Below, one piece after another: positions 1 through 11,439 of a stretch of 64,000 bases of DNA. The stretch lies in contig NC_081182.1 of NCBI RefSeq assembly GCF_029867415.1, positions 11,848,646-11,912,645 on the forward strand, given 5' to 3'. The notes below the pieces were generated by a model, which saw nothing but the letters and a program-made list of their open reading frames with translations, was not told where the DNA came from and did no database searches. The stretch comes from Vicia villosa (taxonomy: Eukaryota > Streptophyta > Magnoliopsida > Fabales > Fabaceae). Position 1 is the stretch's first letter. The number at the start of each line of letters is the position of its first letter. The position numbers were made by a program, and so were the translations under genes.

Positions 1-285
1 TGAATTATATTACCTTTTAAATGAATAAAAAATTCATATAAAATCAAATAAAACTCAATAATCCGTGGCAATTGGATTGGATGTCTTGGATAGCTTAAGG
101 ATCATGACTGAATAAAAAAGATTGGGCCCATTGGGTTCATTTGAAACCTTAGAAGTTGTTTTCTTTTTTGAGAAAAACAAAACCCTAGTTTCTTAAACCT
201 TTGTTTAGGAGAGTGTCTTTGAGCTTTATGCTTTGATTTGAATTTGAATAGGAGAAATAGTATGGGCAAATTTTGGGGTATGACA
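1..285 (-). repeat. 3' LTR start (cut by window edge)
   Basis: Matches 8607-8891 over all 285 bp with a single difference (a at 101, g at 8707). On the minus strand it begins TGTCATACCCC. The remainder of this LTR lies to the left of the window. Confidence 0.9.
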
Positions 286-298
286 GCTGCCCCTGTTC
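286..298 (-). other. Polypurine tract of the Ogre-derived element
   Basis: On the minus strand AACAGGGGCAGC directly precedes the LTR start TGTCATACCCC. This is the expected place and composition for the plus-strand primer of reverse transcription. Confidence 0.7.
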
Positions 299-426
299 AA
301 TTATCTTAAACCTGAAGATGTAGAGTGGTTTGTATGCCAGTCGGTATCTGAAGGTGGAAGATGATTGAACACTAGAATACCAAGAAATTTGCCCTAGCTG
401 AAGTAGGGACTTTTGTCGAAGATGGG

Positions 427-540
427 CTTAAAGTTGCCATCCAGGTGTTTCGAGAAGATGTATGATGGAGATGGGTTTGAAGATGCCATCCAGGTGTTTC
501 GAGAAGATGTATGATGGAGATGGGTTTGAAGATGCCATCC
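427..540. repeat. 49-bp direct repeat
   Basis: A 49-bp unit containing 'gccatccaggtgtttcgag' occurs at about 436 and 485 and starts again at 534. It lies in the internal region of the Ogre-derived element and carries no convincing coding frame. Confidence 0.8.
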
Positions 541-599
541 GACTTGATATACTTGAGAGTCAGAATGTGTCGTACGTTAGACTGTTTCTGAGCCTTAGA

Positions 600-815
600 C
601 TTAGGTTGAGTCGTACGTTAGACTGGGTCTAGCTTGCATCCGCAGATGTCTGGAAAACCGTGCGTTAGGTCGAAGAATAAATCGTGCGTTAGACTATTCT
701 CAATTGCATCCTCAGATGTCTGGAAGACCGTGCGTTAGGCTGAAAGATAAGTCGTGCGTCAGACTAATCCAAATTGCATCCGTAGATGTCTAGAATGCCT
801 TGCGTTAGGCTGAAA
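600..815. repeat. ~70-bp tandem repeat, three units
   Basis: Diverged units share 'gcatcc.cagatgtct' at about 636, 706 and 775, followed by a 'cgtgcgttag'-like segment. They belong to the internal non-coding part of the Ogre-derived element. Confidence 0.75.
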
Positions 816-849
816 ACTTTTTGTATTGAGGAATATTTGTTGGAGAGTT

Positions 850-1495
850 GGTCGTGTCAGCACCGTTCGTAGTAACTGAATTAGACTTTGGAAGATGATC
901 GTGTCTACACCGTTCGTGATGATAGAATTAGATCTTTTTGTCGTGTCAGTACCGTTCGTAATAACTGAATTAGACTTAGGAAATAGTTGATTGTGTCCAC
1001 ATCGTTCGTGATGATGGAATTAGATCTTTGAGAGTCGATCGTGTCAGCACCGTTCGTAGTAACCGAATTAGATCTTGGAGAGATAATCGTGTCTATACCG
1101 TTCGTGATGATAGAATTAGATTCTCTTGTCGTGTCAGCACCGTTCGTAGTAACCGAATTAGACTGGGAAGGTCAGTGATCGTGTCTACACCGTTCGTGAT
1201 GATAGAATTAGACCTCTGAGAGTTGACCGTTCGTAGTAACTGAATTAGATCTTTGAAAATGATCGTGTCATTACCGTTCGTGGTAAATGAATTAGATCTT
1301 GGAAGATGACCGTGTCAGTACTGTTCGTAGTAGCTGAATTAGATCTTTGAAAATGATCGTGTCATTACCGTTCGTGGTAAATGAATTAGATCTTGGAAGA
1401 TGACCGTGTCAGTACTGTTCGTAGTAGCTGAATTAGATCTTTGAAAATGATCGTGTCATCACCGTTCGTGGTAAATGAATTAGATCTTGGAAGAT
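850..1495. repeat. ~48-bp tandem repeat array, alternating subtypes
   Basis: About fourteen units built on 'accgttcgt.gt.a..gaattaga'. Two subtypes alternate in the first part, one with 'gtcagcaccgttcgtagtaac' and one with 'gtctacaccgttcgtgatgat', giving a higher-order unit of roughly 95-100 bp. The last part has a third variant with 'ggtaaatgaattagatc'. Open frames across this stretch are by-products of the repeat. Confidence 0.85.
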
Positions 1496-4013
1496 TGGAG
1501 ATTTCGTTCATTTGTCTGTGCCTGTATCCTGCAATAGGTATAGCAATTTATATAATGTCATGATGCATGTGTTATGTAATGAGTCCCTCAAAATAAATGA
1601 GAACTTGGTATGAAATGTATGCGATGTATGAATATGTTCATGATTTATGACGTATGACTATGATTTATGCTATTTGACACATCTTGATTGAGAAGACGGA
1701 TCCTTCTGTTGTTGATCTTATTTTGGAGATGCTTAGCTGGGGATTTATGATTTTTGCTTGGGGATGATCAGTAACTTGATGTTCCCTGATTGGGGATTAG
1801 AGATATTAATAAACCATATTGGAGATAGGTGTCGGGGAACCGGCAATGTTGAAGAGGTAAACTCTGTTGAGGAGCTATGTCTTTTGTCGAGAGTATTTGA
1901 AGATATCTTCTTAATGATTACTCTGTGGGGATATGATCTTGTGAAAATGGAATTGCGGGAAAGTGTGGGTGCCTTGAACATTGCCCCCAGGATTATAGTA
2001 ACTACCATTCCTGGATTTGATTAGGACACACCACTGAGTATTGATCAAGATGTCAAACTGGACTTTCATAGATTTGCCCCTGTTAGTAGGAACTTGAAGA
2101 GATTCTCCTCGCGAGGACTTTATGAGATGTACACTATGGGCGATATGCCCCCAGTAATCATAGGCTCAAGACAGTGTCCCATGTTGATTGGGGACTAGCT
2201 TTAGATATACTTGGATGTATGCCCCTGATTGTTCGAGCATCTCGGAATCTTGACTTGATTGCCCCAGATTGATTGGGAAATAGTTTGAAACCCACTTGGG
2301 ATGTATGCCTCTGACTTTTTGGCATTTGAGAGATTTTTTGAATCTTGACTTGATTGCCCCAGATTGGTTGGGCAAACCATGTCGTCCCCCTTGAATACAT
2401 AAGAGACATTACTTCTGAAGTGATTTTGTCTGTCGGGATAACTTTTAGTCATTAGTTGTACCATGTGCAAATTCTTTCTGTTGCTAACATTTTGAAATTA
2501 TGTAGCAGAATTTGTTTAATAATGAATTCATGAGATGCAATGCATACGTTTGTCCTGAGTTTTTGAAAAACGTTAAAGCAGGAGATGCAAAAGCGCGATA
2601 TTTGTAAAACATGATATTTGTAACAACGTGATGTTTATAAAAACATGAAATATCAACTCAACATTTTTGGTAAACCTTAAGGAGTCAGGATACCTTTTTG
2701 GTGACAGTATGCTTTCGAACTAACCATGCTTCAGTTAGGACTTTTAAGGGCTGTAACGTGGCTTGGTTCACGGTTTAAGAAACAAAGGATAAAGGCTCAA
2801 AATTTGATTGTACCCACCCCTCTTCGTGATGATCTTCAGTCCTAAGCTCAGTTAATTCAACTTATGCATTCAGGTTCCAAGAGACTTTTGGATTTGCACC
2901 TTTGATAATGATGATGGTTCACAAGCAAAGAGAACTTTTTGAGATGGCAGTCTCTTTTTCCTTTTGGTAGTCACAACGTTGTGTTGTTCAGGAATTTATT
3001 GACTTCTCTTTTTTTCTTTTTGATATCCCTAACTTTTGCCTGAACTGTTTGTTTTTTGAGATTACAGTCAGCGGGATGCCTTGATTTTTGCCTAAGTCAT
3101 CTTTTTTGATTTTTGACTTAGCAGGCTTTTCTTTGTATATATGTTTTTTCATTTTTTTTTTGGAGGATATTGACTGCCTTTCTTAATGATTGATGAACCA
3201 TCATTGGCTTTTGATTGACATCTTCAACACTTCTTTGATGCGTGCGGATGAACGCTTGTGATTGAAACCTTTGTTGAAATGTGTACTGAATGATTCTCTT
3301 AAAATAGAATGCACAGCCAAATTAACTGAGAACTACCCTGCCCCAGGTTATGATCAAGGGTTTTAATTTGTTCAAGAAAGAAAACTTCTACTCCTTAGGC
3401 TCAAAGGGGTTGACGAGGGATTAACATCCTTATATCTCCACTGTTTAGGAATTGAAACAATGCCTGTACATCATCAGCATAGTCCGCTCAAAAGCATACT
3501 GTATGAGGTTGCGGTATCGTTTTCGTCATCCTCCCTTAAAAGGCCTACAGCTTAGCAGGAGTTGAAATCATAAAACACATGCAAAGTAAAGACATAATTT
3601 AAAATAAGTGGTAACGAAATAATTTATTCAAGACAAACATATGCAATGCACTGATGATGATTATTAAAACAGATAATGTCTATCATGAGTCAAATGTTTA
3701 AACAAACAGGAAAGAACTTGCAAATGAAATTAGGTCTAATGATCCAAAAGTTCGTCCGTCGAGACATCAATCAATCTTGTCATGACTAGGCATAGGAGCG
3801 GTGATCACCACAGGACTTCGGGTTGAATTTTATTTCCCCGTTATCGATTAGATCTTGAATCTTATTCCTCCAATGTCCATCAATTGTTTTTGTAATGTCC
3901 AAGAATGTTGGAATGGTATGCGCACCTCGCATTGGGTTTATAGTAGGTGTTAGAATTCGTTGGCTTGATTGCCCTGAGCGTCTGGATCATATGAGTGAAT
4001 TGATTGTTGTAAC
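1496..4013 (-). other. Non-coding interior of the Ogre-derived element
   Basis: No intact domain is recognisable on either strand. 1750-2400 has repeated phrases around 'ttgattgccccagattg', resembling the untranslated 3' part of legume Ogre elements. The remainder (2400-4013) is AT-rich sequence with no feature I can name. Confidence 0.5.
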
Positions 4014-4330
4014 TCAGTTGTCGTGATTCCATTATCGTGACTCAGTTATCGTGACTTTGTTGTCGTGATTCCATTATCGTGACTCAGTTGTCATGATTCC
4101 ATTATCGTGACTCAGTTGTCGTGACTCAGTTGTCGTGATTCCATTATCGTGACTCAGTTGTCGTGATTCCATTATCGTGACTCAGTTGTCGTGATTCCAT
4201 TATCGTGGCTCAGTTGTCGTGATTCCATTATCGTGGCTCAGTTGTCGTGATTCCATTATCGTGACTCGGTTGTCGTGACTTTGTTGTCGTAACTCAGTTG
4301 TCGTGACTTCATTGTCGTGGTCTTTTCTGA
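4014..4330. repeat. 28-bp minisatellite
   Basis: The unit 'gttgtcgtgattccattatc' plus 'gtgactca' recurs about ten times with small changes (gtggctca, gtgactcggt, some half units). It lies just downstream, in element orientation, of the gag scrap, and the gag frame runs into it. Confidence 0.85.
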
Positions 4331-4552
4331 TTTGAGTGTCATGATTAAATCTTTAATGGCACGCTTCAACGGTCTACCATCCTTTACACCATAACCAGGA
4401 TTGTTCGAATAATAAGCGCATCTCGCATTGTAATTGTACCCCAAGAATAGGAGTGCCTTTAATTCTTCTTGCCCCTTGGCCAAGTTAAAGATCATCTCTC
4501 GGAATTGGTTGTTCTGAGCCTGAAGATTTTTGACTGATTGCTCGAGATCCAT
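4256..4552 (-). pseudogene. Ogre gag remnant, internally deleted
   Basis: The frame starting with MDLEQSVKNLQAQNNQFREM resembles the coiled-coil-like start of Ogre Gag. After about 40 residues it jumps to RCAYYSNNPGYGVKDGRPLK, which resembles the C..H-type segment near the C-terminal end of Ogre gag/start of pol. The several hundred residues normally between them are missing, so this is a fusion of both ends of gag. The frame then runs into the 28-bp minisatellite and stops. An upstream in-frame ATG exists at 4630, but family similarity begins at 4552. It could still give a short peptide; a functional capsid protein is very unlikely. Assignment is from pattern memory of the family. Confidence 0.55.
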
Positions 4553-5693
4553 TTGTGCTGAAATAAACAGCGAGGAGGTGGGAAACCTGTGGTGGAAACC
4601 TGTGATGCAATGCAGATGCAATATTTTCAAAGATCTCCGGAAATTTAGTTAGCAACGTAAAAAATGATTTGGTCGCTTCTTCGTTTGAAGAACTCTGATT
4701 TTTGGATGTTCTTCTATGGGAATCAAGCTCACCATATCCAGTGGGTCATAGCCTCTGATTCGGGAACTTCTGATTTTGAAGGTACATGGCTAGAGGAAAA
4801 TAAATCCTCTTGCCCCTTGACAGGTGCGATGTCTTTGAATTGGAAGGCATAAGGCCAGAGGAAAAATAAATCCTCTTGCCCCTAGATAGGAATTCAGTCC
4901 TTGATAAAAGTACCTGAAATTGTGCGCCCTAAATTCCTAAGATCCTTGAAAGGGTTAGTTAAATCATGTTATGCTTATGATGTCATGATGTCATGTGAAT
5001 GCAGTGCATTGGGCGTAGTGTGAGATAGTAAGGACAAACAAGTCGTTTTAACAAAACCTACAAGGAAACAAAGGTTAGTAGCAAACACAAACAAGTCATA
5101 CAAGTCACACAATTTTTGGCTTAAGGCTTGCATGGAGTTTAGATCAGGTGTCCTTCCCAAGGGCATTTCTATGGATAAGGAGATTTCAGCAACAAGTTCT
5201 ACAAGTTATCCAGAATTGTCAGCCCTTCTAAAGCACCCTCGGACATGATGCATTCGCACCATGCAATGATACTTTGAGAAAGAACCTATCTGAATTGTAG
5301 CATCGGGTAGCGACTAGTTCTTAACATTTGTCAAGAGTAGTCCCCCCACTACGTTCCTAAAGGCCAGGATGGGTTAAGGGTAACTAAAGGTCCTTGAGCT
5401 CCGGCGCACCCACAGACACATACATAGACCCCCCTCATTTGAGAAAGGTGTGCATATGATATGGAGTCCTAACTCAAGTGTGAACTTCATATTGACTCAT
5501 CTCCCACATATGTGAAAGAGGTCGCCATGACTATGCCACTCCTAATCTTAAGTGTTCTTGAATCCGGGAAAAGGATTCGTCCATCAGTTAATTCCCAAAA
5601 CGCCCCTGAAAAATAAAACAAACAAAGCAAACAATAGAAAACATTTAAGTGATTCCTAAACTCTTAAGGTAACCCCTCTTTTATCGAATTTAA
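4553..5693 (-). other. 5' untranslated leader of the Ogre-derived element
   Basis: Lies between the primer-binding site and the gag remnant. No coding frame with recognisable similarity; the short open frames on both strands look fortuitous. Confidence 0.5.
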
Positions 5694-5711
5694 TCCCCAG
5701 CAGAGTCGCCA
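5694..5711 (-). other. Primer-binding site (Ogre type)
   Basis: Minus strand TGGCGACTCTGCTGGGGA starts with TGG, the complement of a tRNA CCA end, and sits 4 bases after the LTR end ...GTATTACA. Ogre elements are reported to use a tRNA-Arg primer; I could not check the pairing here. Confidence 0.8.
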
Positions 5712-5715
5712 GTTC

Positions 5716-8700
5716 TGTAATACGGTGAACTGACTTTTTATCGATCGAAAATGTCGCGGTTAAGCAAGAGTCTCCACCGACTTTTATTTTATCCAAACAA
5801 ATTCAGAAAGGCAAAAAGAAACAGAAAAAAAACCTTTTTAAAGAAATCTAAGTTCGGGGGGGTAATTTATGCAAAGGGAAGGTGTAAGGCACCCTTTGCA
5901 TCCATGGTTTTCCATGGGCTCTTAATTGCTTTGCTTGCTCGTTTGTTTAGAAAATGTAGATGAAAGAGATAGGGACTTTAGCTCGTAAATGAGCGTTGCC
6001 CTTTTGAAAAATTATGAGAAAGAATATAATAAAAAGATTTGAGCATTGCAAGGCAATTAGGGGCAATTACCTTAAACTCAGATGATAGGTCTCTTTTTAG
6101 CCTTTCAGAATGAAAGGGTCTATCCTTGCCATAAGAGGGCAGGAAGCCTTTCGTTTGGAGGTTGAAGGGTCATCGAAGCATCCTTTGCCATAAGACTGTC
6201 CCATGCCATAGAGGGGCAGGTAGTCTAAGGCAAGGATCAGAATAAGCCATTTTCGTAGGCAGCCAGAAGATACCTCAGCCTTTTTCCGTAGGCAACATCC
6301 GAGGGTCGAGGTCATTTGTGTATCGAAGGCAGCATCATTCAGGGTCGTGACCTTTTTATCGAGGCAACATGGCTGAGGTATCTTCGAATTCGAGGGACGT
6401 GGCTTATTCTGCAAAAACACGAAGGCAACAAGCAACAGGCAACAGGCAACAGGCAACAAGGCAACAGAGAGGTTACCCCAAAAGCGTGCGTGTGTGCAAC
6501 AATCACGTGATTATATTCAAATATATTATCTTGTAACTTTAGTGAGGCTAATTCAATTTAATGGTTGTCACTCCCTATCTTACTAACCACGCATTTAAAT
6601 AATATAATCAAACAGATATGGGGGAGGGAAATTGTAACCAGCGGATCCCTTAATAGGGTTTGACACAAGTAATAATAAAAGCCATAAAATAAAATGAGGT
6701 TTAGGGTTACCAACAGCGTAGCTTTGGCATTCGACAAACCCTGAAAAGGAAAAATGGCAAACAAAGAAGGGTGAGTGCATTACCAGATTCGAAGGCGAAT
6801 TCTATTAACCATAAAACAAAAATAAAGAAGTTAAAAGTAAATGAGTGAAGAATACTTAGCTTGGCATTTGCCCTGACAGGGTTGGTGGGCAAAGGTTTGC
6901 CTGAAGCATTAACTCTGACCATTGAGAACTGACAGAAAAATAACAGGAAGCAGTGAGTGTATGGCTAATTCTCGCAAACCCTGATTGGGGCGTAAATTAA
7001 ATAAAATTGGATTTAATTAATTATTGGTTTTCAACCTAATTAATTAAATCAATCAGAAATAAATTTTGAATTTTTTTTTAAATATCAAGATTTATTTTTA
7101 ATGAATTAATCGAAATTAACTTGCTAATTTAAAACAACTTAACAATTTAAACTATTTTAAAATAAAATAAAATCGAATAATCGATGATAAAATAAAAAAA
7201 AAAAAAAAATTTGTTAATTTTTTTTTTAGAGTTTTGTAAAAAGAGAAAATATTTATATAAAATTTATATATATATAAATAAATAAATAAAGACTTTATAT
7301 AATTAAAAATAAAAAGAAATTAGAAAACTTATCTTAATATTCTGGTGTGGTGGTCTTCTGGACGTCCACCGTGGAGCATCAATCTCAGGACTCTTGGATT
7401 TGCGCATATCAAGATCCAACGGCCGAGATATGTGTTGGTATTATGAGGCTGCGTCAGGGATGAAGCACTGGATCGCTAGGTGACATGTAAAATGTAAAGA
7501 AAAAACAATCCCCGAGGATCGAACCGGCGACGGGGAGGGCAATAGGACCAATATGGCGCGTTACCACTTACCATTAGGCCAAGGAACGCTTGCTGTTAGT
7601 GCTATGGACGAAAAACGAAATAAACAAAACAATGAACCATTTAAATTTTGAAAGCTTTGCGCGCTTTCCCCTTCATCGTCCTCGTTGGTCTTCTGCAAAT
7701 AAGACGACTTTCAGCCACGGTTTTGTTCCGTGGCCATAGGCATTCCTCACTAAAACCTGCAAATTAACACTGTATAGTACCAAACGAAAGCCCAGATCTA
7801 ATGAATAACGTCCCTTGGTCACAAAAATCCAATCAATTCGGCTTGATAAAGTCCCTGATCACCTGGCCCTAAATTGTGCATTCGAAACCCTAAACATGGT
7901 AAATCATTCAAACCTCAACCAAAATCAATTTAAACATCCAGATAGCTTGAAATCATCGATATACACACAAATATAGATGCAAAATTTGTTTAAGATGCAT
8001 GTATGGGTGTAATTAGACCCGAAGACGAAAACGCAAACCGTAGCGCGAGGTAGCGGTGGTTCTGAGCTTTTTGCCGATGCTGAGAGTTGCAGTGTCTTCA
8101 GAAAACTTCCAGGAATCGGTTGAGGCTTTGTGTTTGGCTTGAAACTCACTGACACCTGGAACCCGCAAATGCCCTTGTTCTTGGATTTTTGAAGCTTTTT
8201 ATCGTCCTCTACAGCAGCAAATCGTCCCCTAATTTCCACTTTGCAAGTCAGCATATATAGTGAATTCAATTAGGTTTGCAAAACTTGAACCAAATCTTTG
8301 ATTGGAGAAATATGGAGATTTCATTTGGAACTTGTATATAATCTTTCCAATTTTGGAAATTTTGATCCATCCTTATGTGCCTGACACGATTTCTTCCAAT
8401 ATTTGATGCTTGGGTCTTTAGGTGTGATTGAAAAATTAATCCAATTATTTATTATTTTATGCATTTTATTCAATATTTAATTGAGTATGACCCAACTAAA
8501 TATAAATAATAATGATAAAGTAGCCAAAAATATTTTGTTTAATTGATGATTGAATTTGGTTAAAAACATATCCTAATCAAAGTCTTTGATTTTTATTTTA
8601 TTTACATGAATTATATTACCTTTTAAATGAATAAAAAATTCATATAAAATCAAATAAAACTCAATAATCCGTGGCAATTGGATTGGATGTCTTGGATAGC

Positions 8701-8891
8701 TTAAGGGTCATGACTGAATAAAAAAGATTGGGCCCATTGGGTTCATTTGAAACCTTAGAAGTTGTTTTCTTTTTTGAGAAAAACAAAACCCTAGTTTCTT
8801 AAACCTTTGTTTAGGAGAGTGTCTTTGAGCTTTATGCTTTGATTTGAATTTGAATAGGAGAAATAGTATGGGCAAATTTTGGGGTATGACA
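5716..8891 (-). repeat. 5' LTR of the Ogre-derived element (~3.2 kb)
   Basis: Runs on the minus strand from TGTCATACCCC (8891) to ...ACCGTATTACA (5716), 3176 bp with TG...CA ends. The end near 5750-5900 carries the 'aagtcggtggagactct' and 'accttccctttgcat' phrases typical of Ogre LTRs. A second LTR of this type on the other strand ends near 34045. It includes long A/T homopolymers near 7190-7225 and a tRNA-like relic at 7508-7592. The 114-residue frame at 7925-8269 (-) has no known domain. Confidence 0.8.
7508..7592 (-). other. tRNA-like relic with A-box and B-box inside the LTR
   Basis: On the minus strand TGGCCTAATGG (A-box-like, 7572-7582) is followed about 45 bases later by GGTTCGATCC (B-box-like, 7517-7526). 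The spacing suits an internal RNA polymerase III promoter. The acceptor and T stems pair poorly, so it is not a working tRNA gene. It may be a tRNA-derived SINE scrap or an ancient tRNA piece fixed in this LTR family. Confidence 0.45.
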
Positions 8892-11124
8892 GGTGGGGTT
8901 CTTACTCTCTAAGGGTTGGCATGATGATGTATATGGTGGGTTAGATTGTATGTTATTCTCCATGGAAGTTGTGTGTAGAGATGTTAGGGTTTATGAACAA
9001 ATGTGTAAATTTATGATTTGAAATGTGTTTTAATTGATGTTGATGATTTTATGATGTTAGAAGATCCATAATATGTGTTGTATTTGTGTTTATAACATGT
9101 ATTCTATTGTTGTTCATGATGGTTGGTGTTTTCAGCTTGATTTGGGTTGAGTTTAGGGGTTTTGGGATGGGTTTCGTATGCTGTTTTCTGAGATTTGGGA
9201 TTTTCTGAAATTGCCAGTTCGCGCCGCGAACTATGGTTCGAGCCACGAATTGCTTGGCAGAAACTCAGGAAAAATTGGATTTGCTCAGTTCGCGCCGCGA
9301 ACTTTGTTGGCGCCGCGAACCCTGTTTTGCAGAACTTTTTCTAAACTTTGAAATGATGTAACTTTTGATTCGTAACTCCGTTTTAGGCGCCGCTTGAAGC
9401 GTTGGAAAGCTAACACAATGAACTATACCATGATACAATAAAATGATCCATATGATATAGTTTCCTACTATGTTTATTAGGATTAATTGATGAACTATGT
9501 TGTGTTAATATATGAAGTATGCTCTTTGCGATGAATTGACATAACTATGTTGTAGTATAACTTGGTGTATGTTTTCTTATGATGATACAATGTTATTGAG
9601 ATGATGATAAGTACCTTCCTTATGATGAATGAGATAATGATGTATGTGATGATATGCATGATTAATAAAGACGTTGTATGCTATATGCGATTAATTGTGC
9701 GTATTTGATATGTATGAGTCGACGATGATGCCATGCGATGACTTAACAATATATATGAAATTGAATATAATGTATTATGATGATTACTTGAATTAAGGAA
9801 TTCGATGAATGTGTTGACGTTGTTGGCAATATGATGAATCGTTGATGTTTGTTATAATATGATGAATTTGTGGTTGTTGTTAACATGATGAATTTGTTGT
9901 CGTTGTCGCTAGTATGTGGAAATTGTTGTTGTTGTCGTAGACCGTATGGTCAATGTTGATAAGTTGTATTGTGATGTATTGTGAGGTGAATTATTGTTGT
10001 ATGATGATGCAACATAGTGACGTGATTGAGAAGTGATGCATTCTTATGAATGATGATGATTTTGTTGTTGTCGAAGTTCGACATTATATTGATAATGTTC
10101 GATGGTGATTTAGACGATGTTGTGACGTATTGTTTATGTGGTTTGTATGGATGTTGCATTTATTGAGTCACATCCATTGCATAAAGAGACGGTGGCCTTG
10201 ATGGCAAATAGCGACGGTGGCCTTGATGGCAAATAGCGACGGTGTGCCCAATGGCAAATTTTGAGACGGTGGGAGTTTTACTCCAAATGGTACCACATGC
10301 ATTTGCATAAGTCGAGTCACATGTGAATTGCATTTGAGTCTTATTTTATTATGTTTGTGGTGATGTGTTGACTTGATGATGAGATGTTTATCGTGATGTG
10401 TTGGGATCTTACTTGTGAATTGCATAAATTGTCATGGTTGATTGTTGACATTGATGCCATATCATGAGTTGATTAGGTGATTTGCATTGTTGAGATGATG
10501 ATTTGTATGTTGTGACATGACGATATTATAATTGTGAATTTGAATATGTTGTCTTAAATGATTAATGATATTGTTGCCGTTTGAAAGTTGTATTATATTG
10601 ATAAGTTGTTTTGCGGTGAAACTTGTTGTAAGATGTTATGTGATGCGAAGTGGTGAAATTATGTATGATCTATATCTCCTATATTATTTATCATGCATTC
10701 CTTTATATTGTAAGATATCTCACCCCTTTGCGGATATTTCCCCTACCATGGGAAATGGGCAGATACTCAAGATTAGTCGTGGATGTTCGAGGTTATTGCT
10801 ATGAAGTCTTTATGTTGCTTTATGGATAGTCGAGTTGGTGTCCATTTCTCTGATACGTAGCACTTGGGGGGATTAGTCGTTATTACTTGATTGTTGTATT
10901 CTATGATGAAATTTGTGTTAAGTTGAAAATGAAGATGTTTATAGTTGAAATTGGAAGATGTCGGATAAAGTCTTGTTTTCCGAATGCTATGTATCTGTGT
11001 TGATTGCAATAAGAGTATGTTTGTTGGTTCAAGTCGAATTGTGACATCCCATCTCTGATGAATATTTTTTTAAATGCACTCTGATTTTCGCTTATAATTG
11101 CGGGGTAGATTTGGGGTGTTACAC
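8892..11124 (+). repeat. Ty3/gypsy LTR remnant (Tekay/chromovirus-like)
   Basis: Ends in 'ggggtgttaca', typical of the 3' end of a Ty3/gypsy LTR. Contains 'gcgccgcgaac' phrases near 9220-9320, an array of 'gacggtggccttgatggcaa' units at 10188-10262 (25-bp period), and 'atatctcacccctttg' near 10710, all familiar from legume chromovirus LTRs. Its left end is lost where the Ogre-derived element begins at 8891. No gag or pol frame is present, so it is a solo LTR or fragment. The frames at 10168-10425 (-) and 10773-11179 are repeat by-products. Confidence 0.5.
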
Positions 11125-11419
11125 ATGTCAAGCAACATGGATGATGAACTTGGTCGAAGAGATAACAGATAAAGATCATGAAGCAATTACCATGAAGATC
11201 GACAACATATCAGCTATCAACCTGGCGAAGAATTCGATAGCACATGGTCGAAGCAAGCACATCGAAATGAGGTTCCACTATCTTCGAGAGCAGGTAGCTA
11301 AAGGGAAGATGAATCTGGAACACTGCAGAACTGAGAATCAAATTGCAGACATCATGACGAAGGGAGTGCTAGTTGAAATATTCAAAAGACTAAGAGCTAT
11401 GATGAATGTAGATACTTAG
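11125..11419 (+). pseudogene. Ty1/copia pol remnant, RNase H C-terminus
   Basis: The frame reads TCQATWMMNLVEEI, then AKNSIAHGRSKHIEMRFHYL, then CRTENQIADIMTKG. This is the C-terminal RNase H region of copia polyproteins, with the conserved HGRSKHIE and ADIMTKG stretches, and it stops at 11419. About 95 residues remain. Everything upstream was cut off by the Ty3/gypsy LTR that ends at 11124. Codons across the junction (11111-11124) belong to that LTR. The frame is otherwise undamaged, which suggests moderate age. Confidence 0.8.
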
Positions 11420-11439
11420 ACACAATGAATTAGGTGGTG

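Larger units (their letters stand above)
1..8891 (-). mobile_element. Ogre-derived, pol-less Ty3/gypsy LTR retrotransposon
   Basis: Minus-strand element: 5' LTR at 5716-8891, primer-binding site at 5694-5711, internal region 286-5693, polypurine tract at 286-298, and the start of the 3' LTR at 1-285 (the rest is outside the window). The LTR start TGTCATACCCCAAAATTTGC and the primer site TGGCGACTCTGCTGGGGA are characteristic of legume Ogre/Tat elements. The internal region is only about 5.4 kb, against well over 10 kb in full Ogre elements. No protease, reverse transcriptase or integrase is recognisable; there is only a gag scrap and several tandem-repeat arrays. The shared 285 bp of the two LTRs differ at one base (101 against 8707), so insertion was recent. 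Mobilisation must have used proteins from another element (inference). Confidence 0.82.

Noticed and set aside
1028..1219. 63-codon open frame (+)
   Set aside because: Translation of the ~48-bp tandem repeat; periodic peptide with no independent support.
1745..2470. Several 60-90-codon frames on both strands
   Set aside because: They overlap each other in repeated phrases of the Ogre-derived interior and resemble no protein family.
4014..4330. CRISPR-like array
   Set aside because: Head-to-tail 28-bp repeat without unique spacers, in a plant retrotransposon.
7508..7592. Functional tRNA gene
   Set aside because: A-box and B-box are present but acceptor and T stems do not pair well; kept only as a relic.
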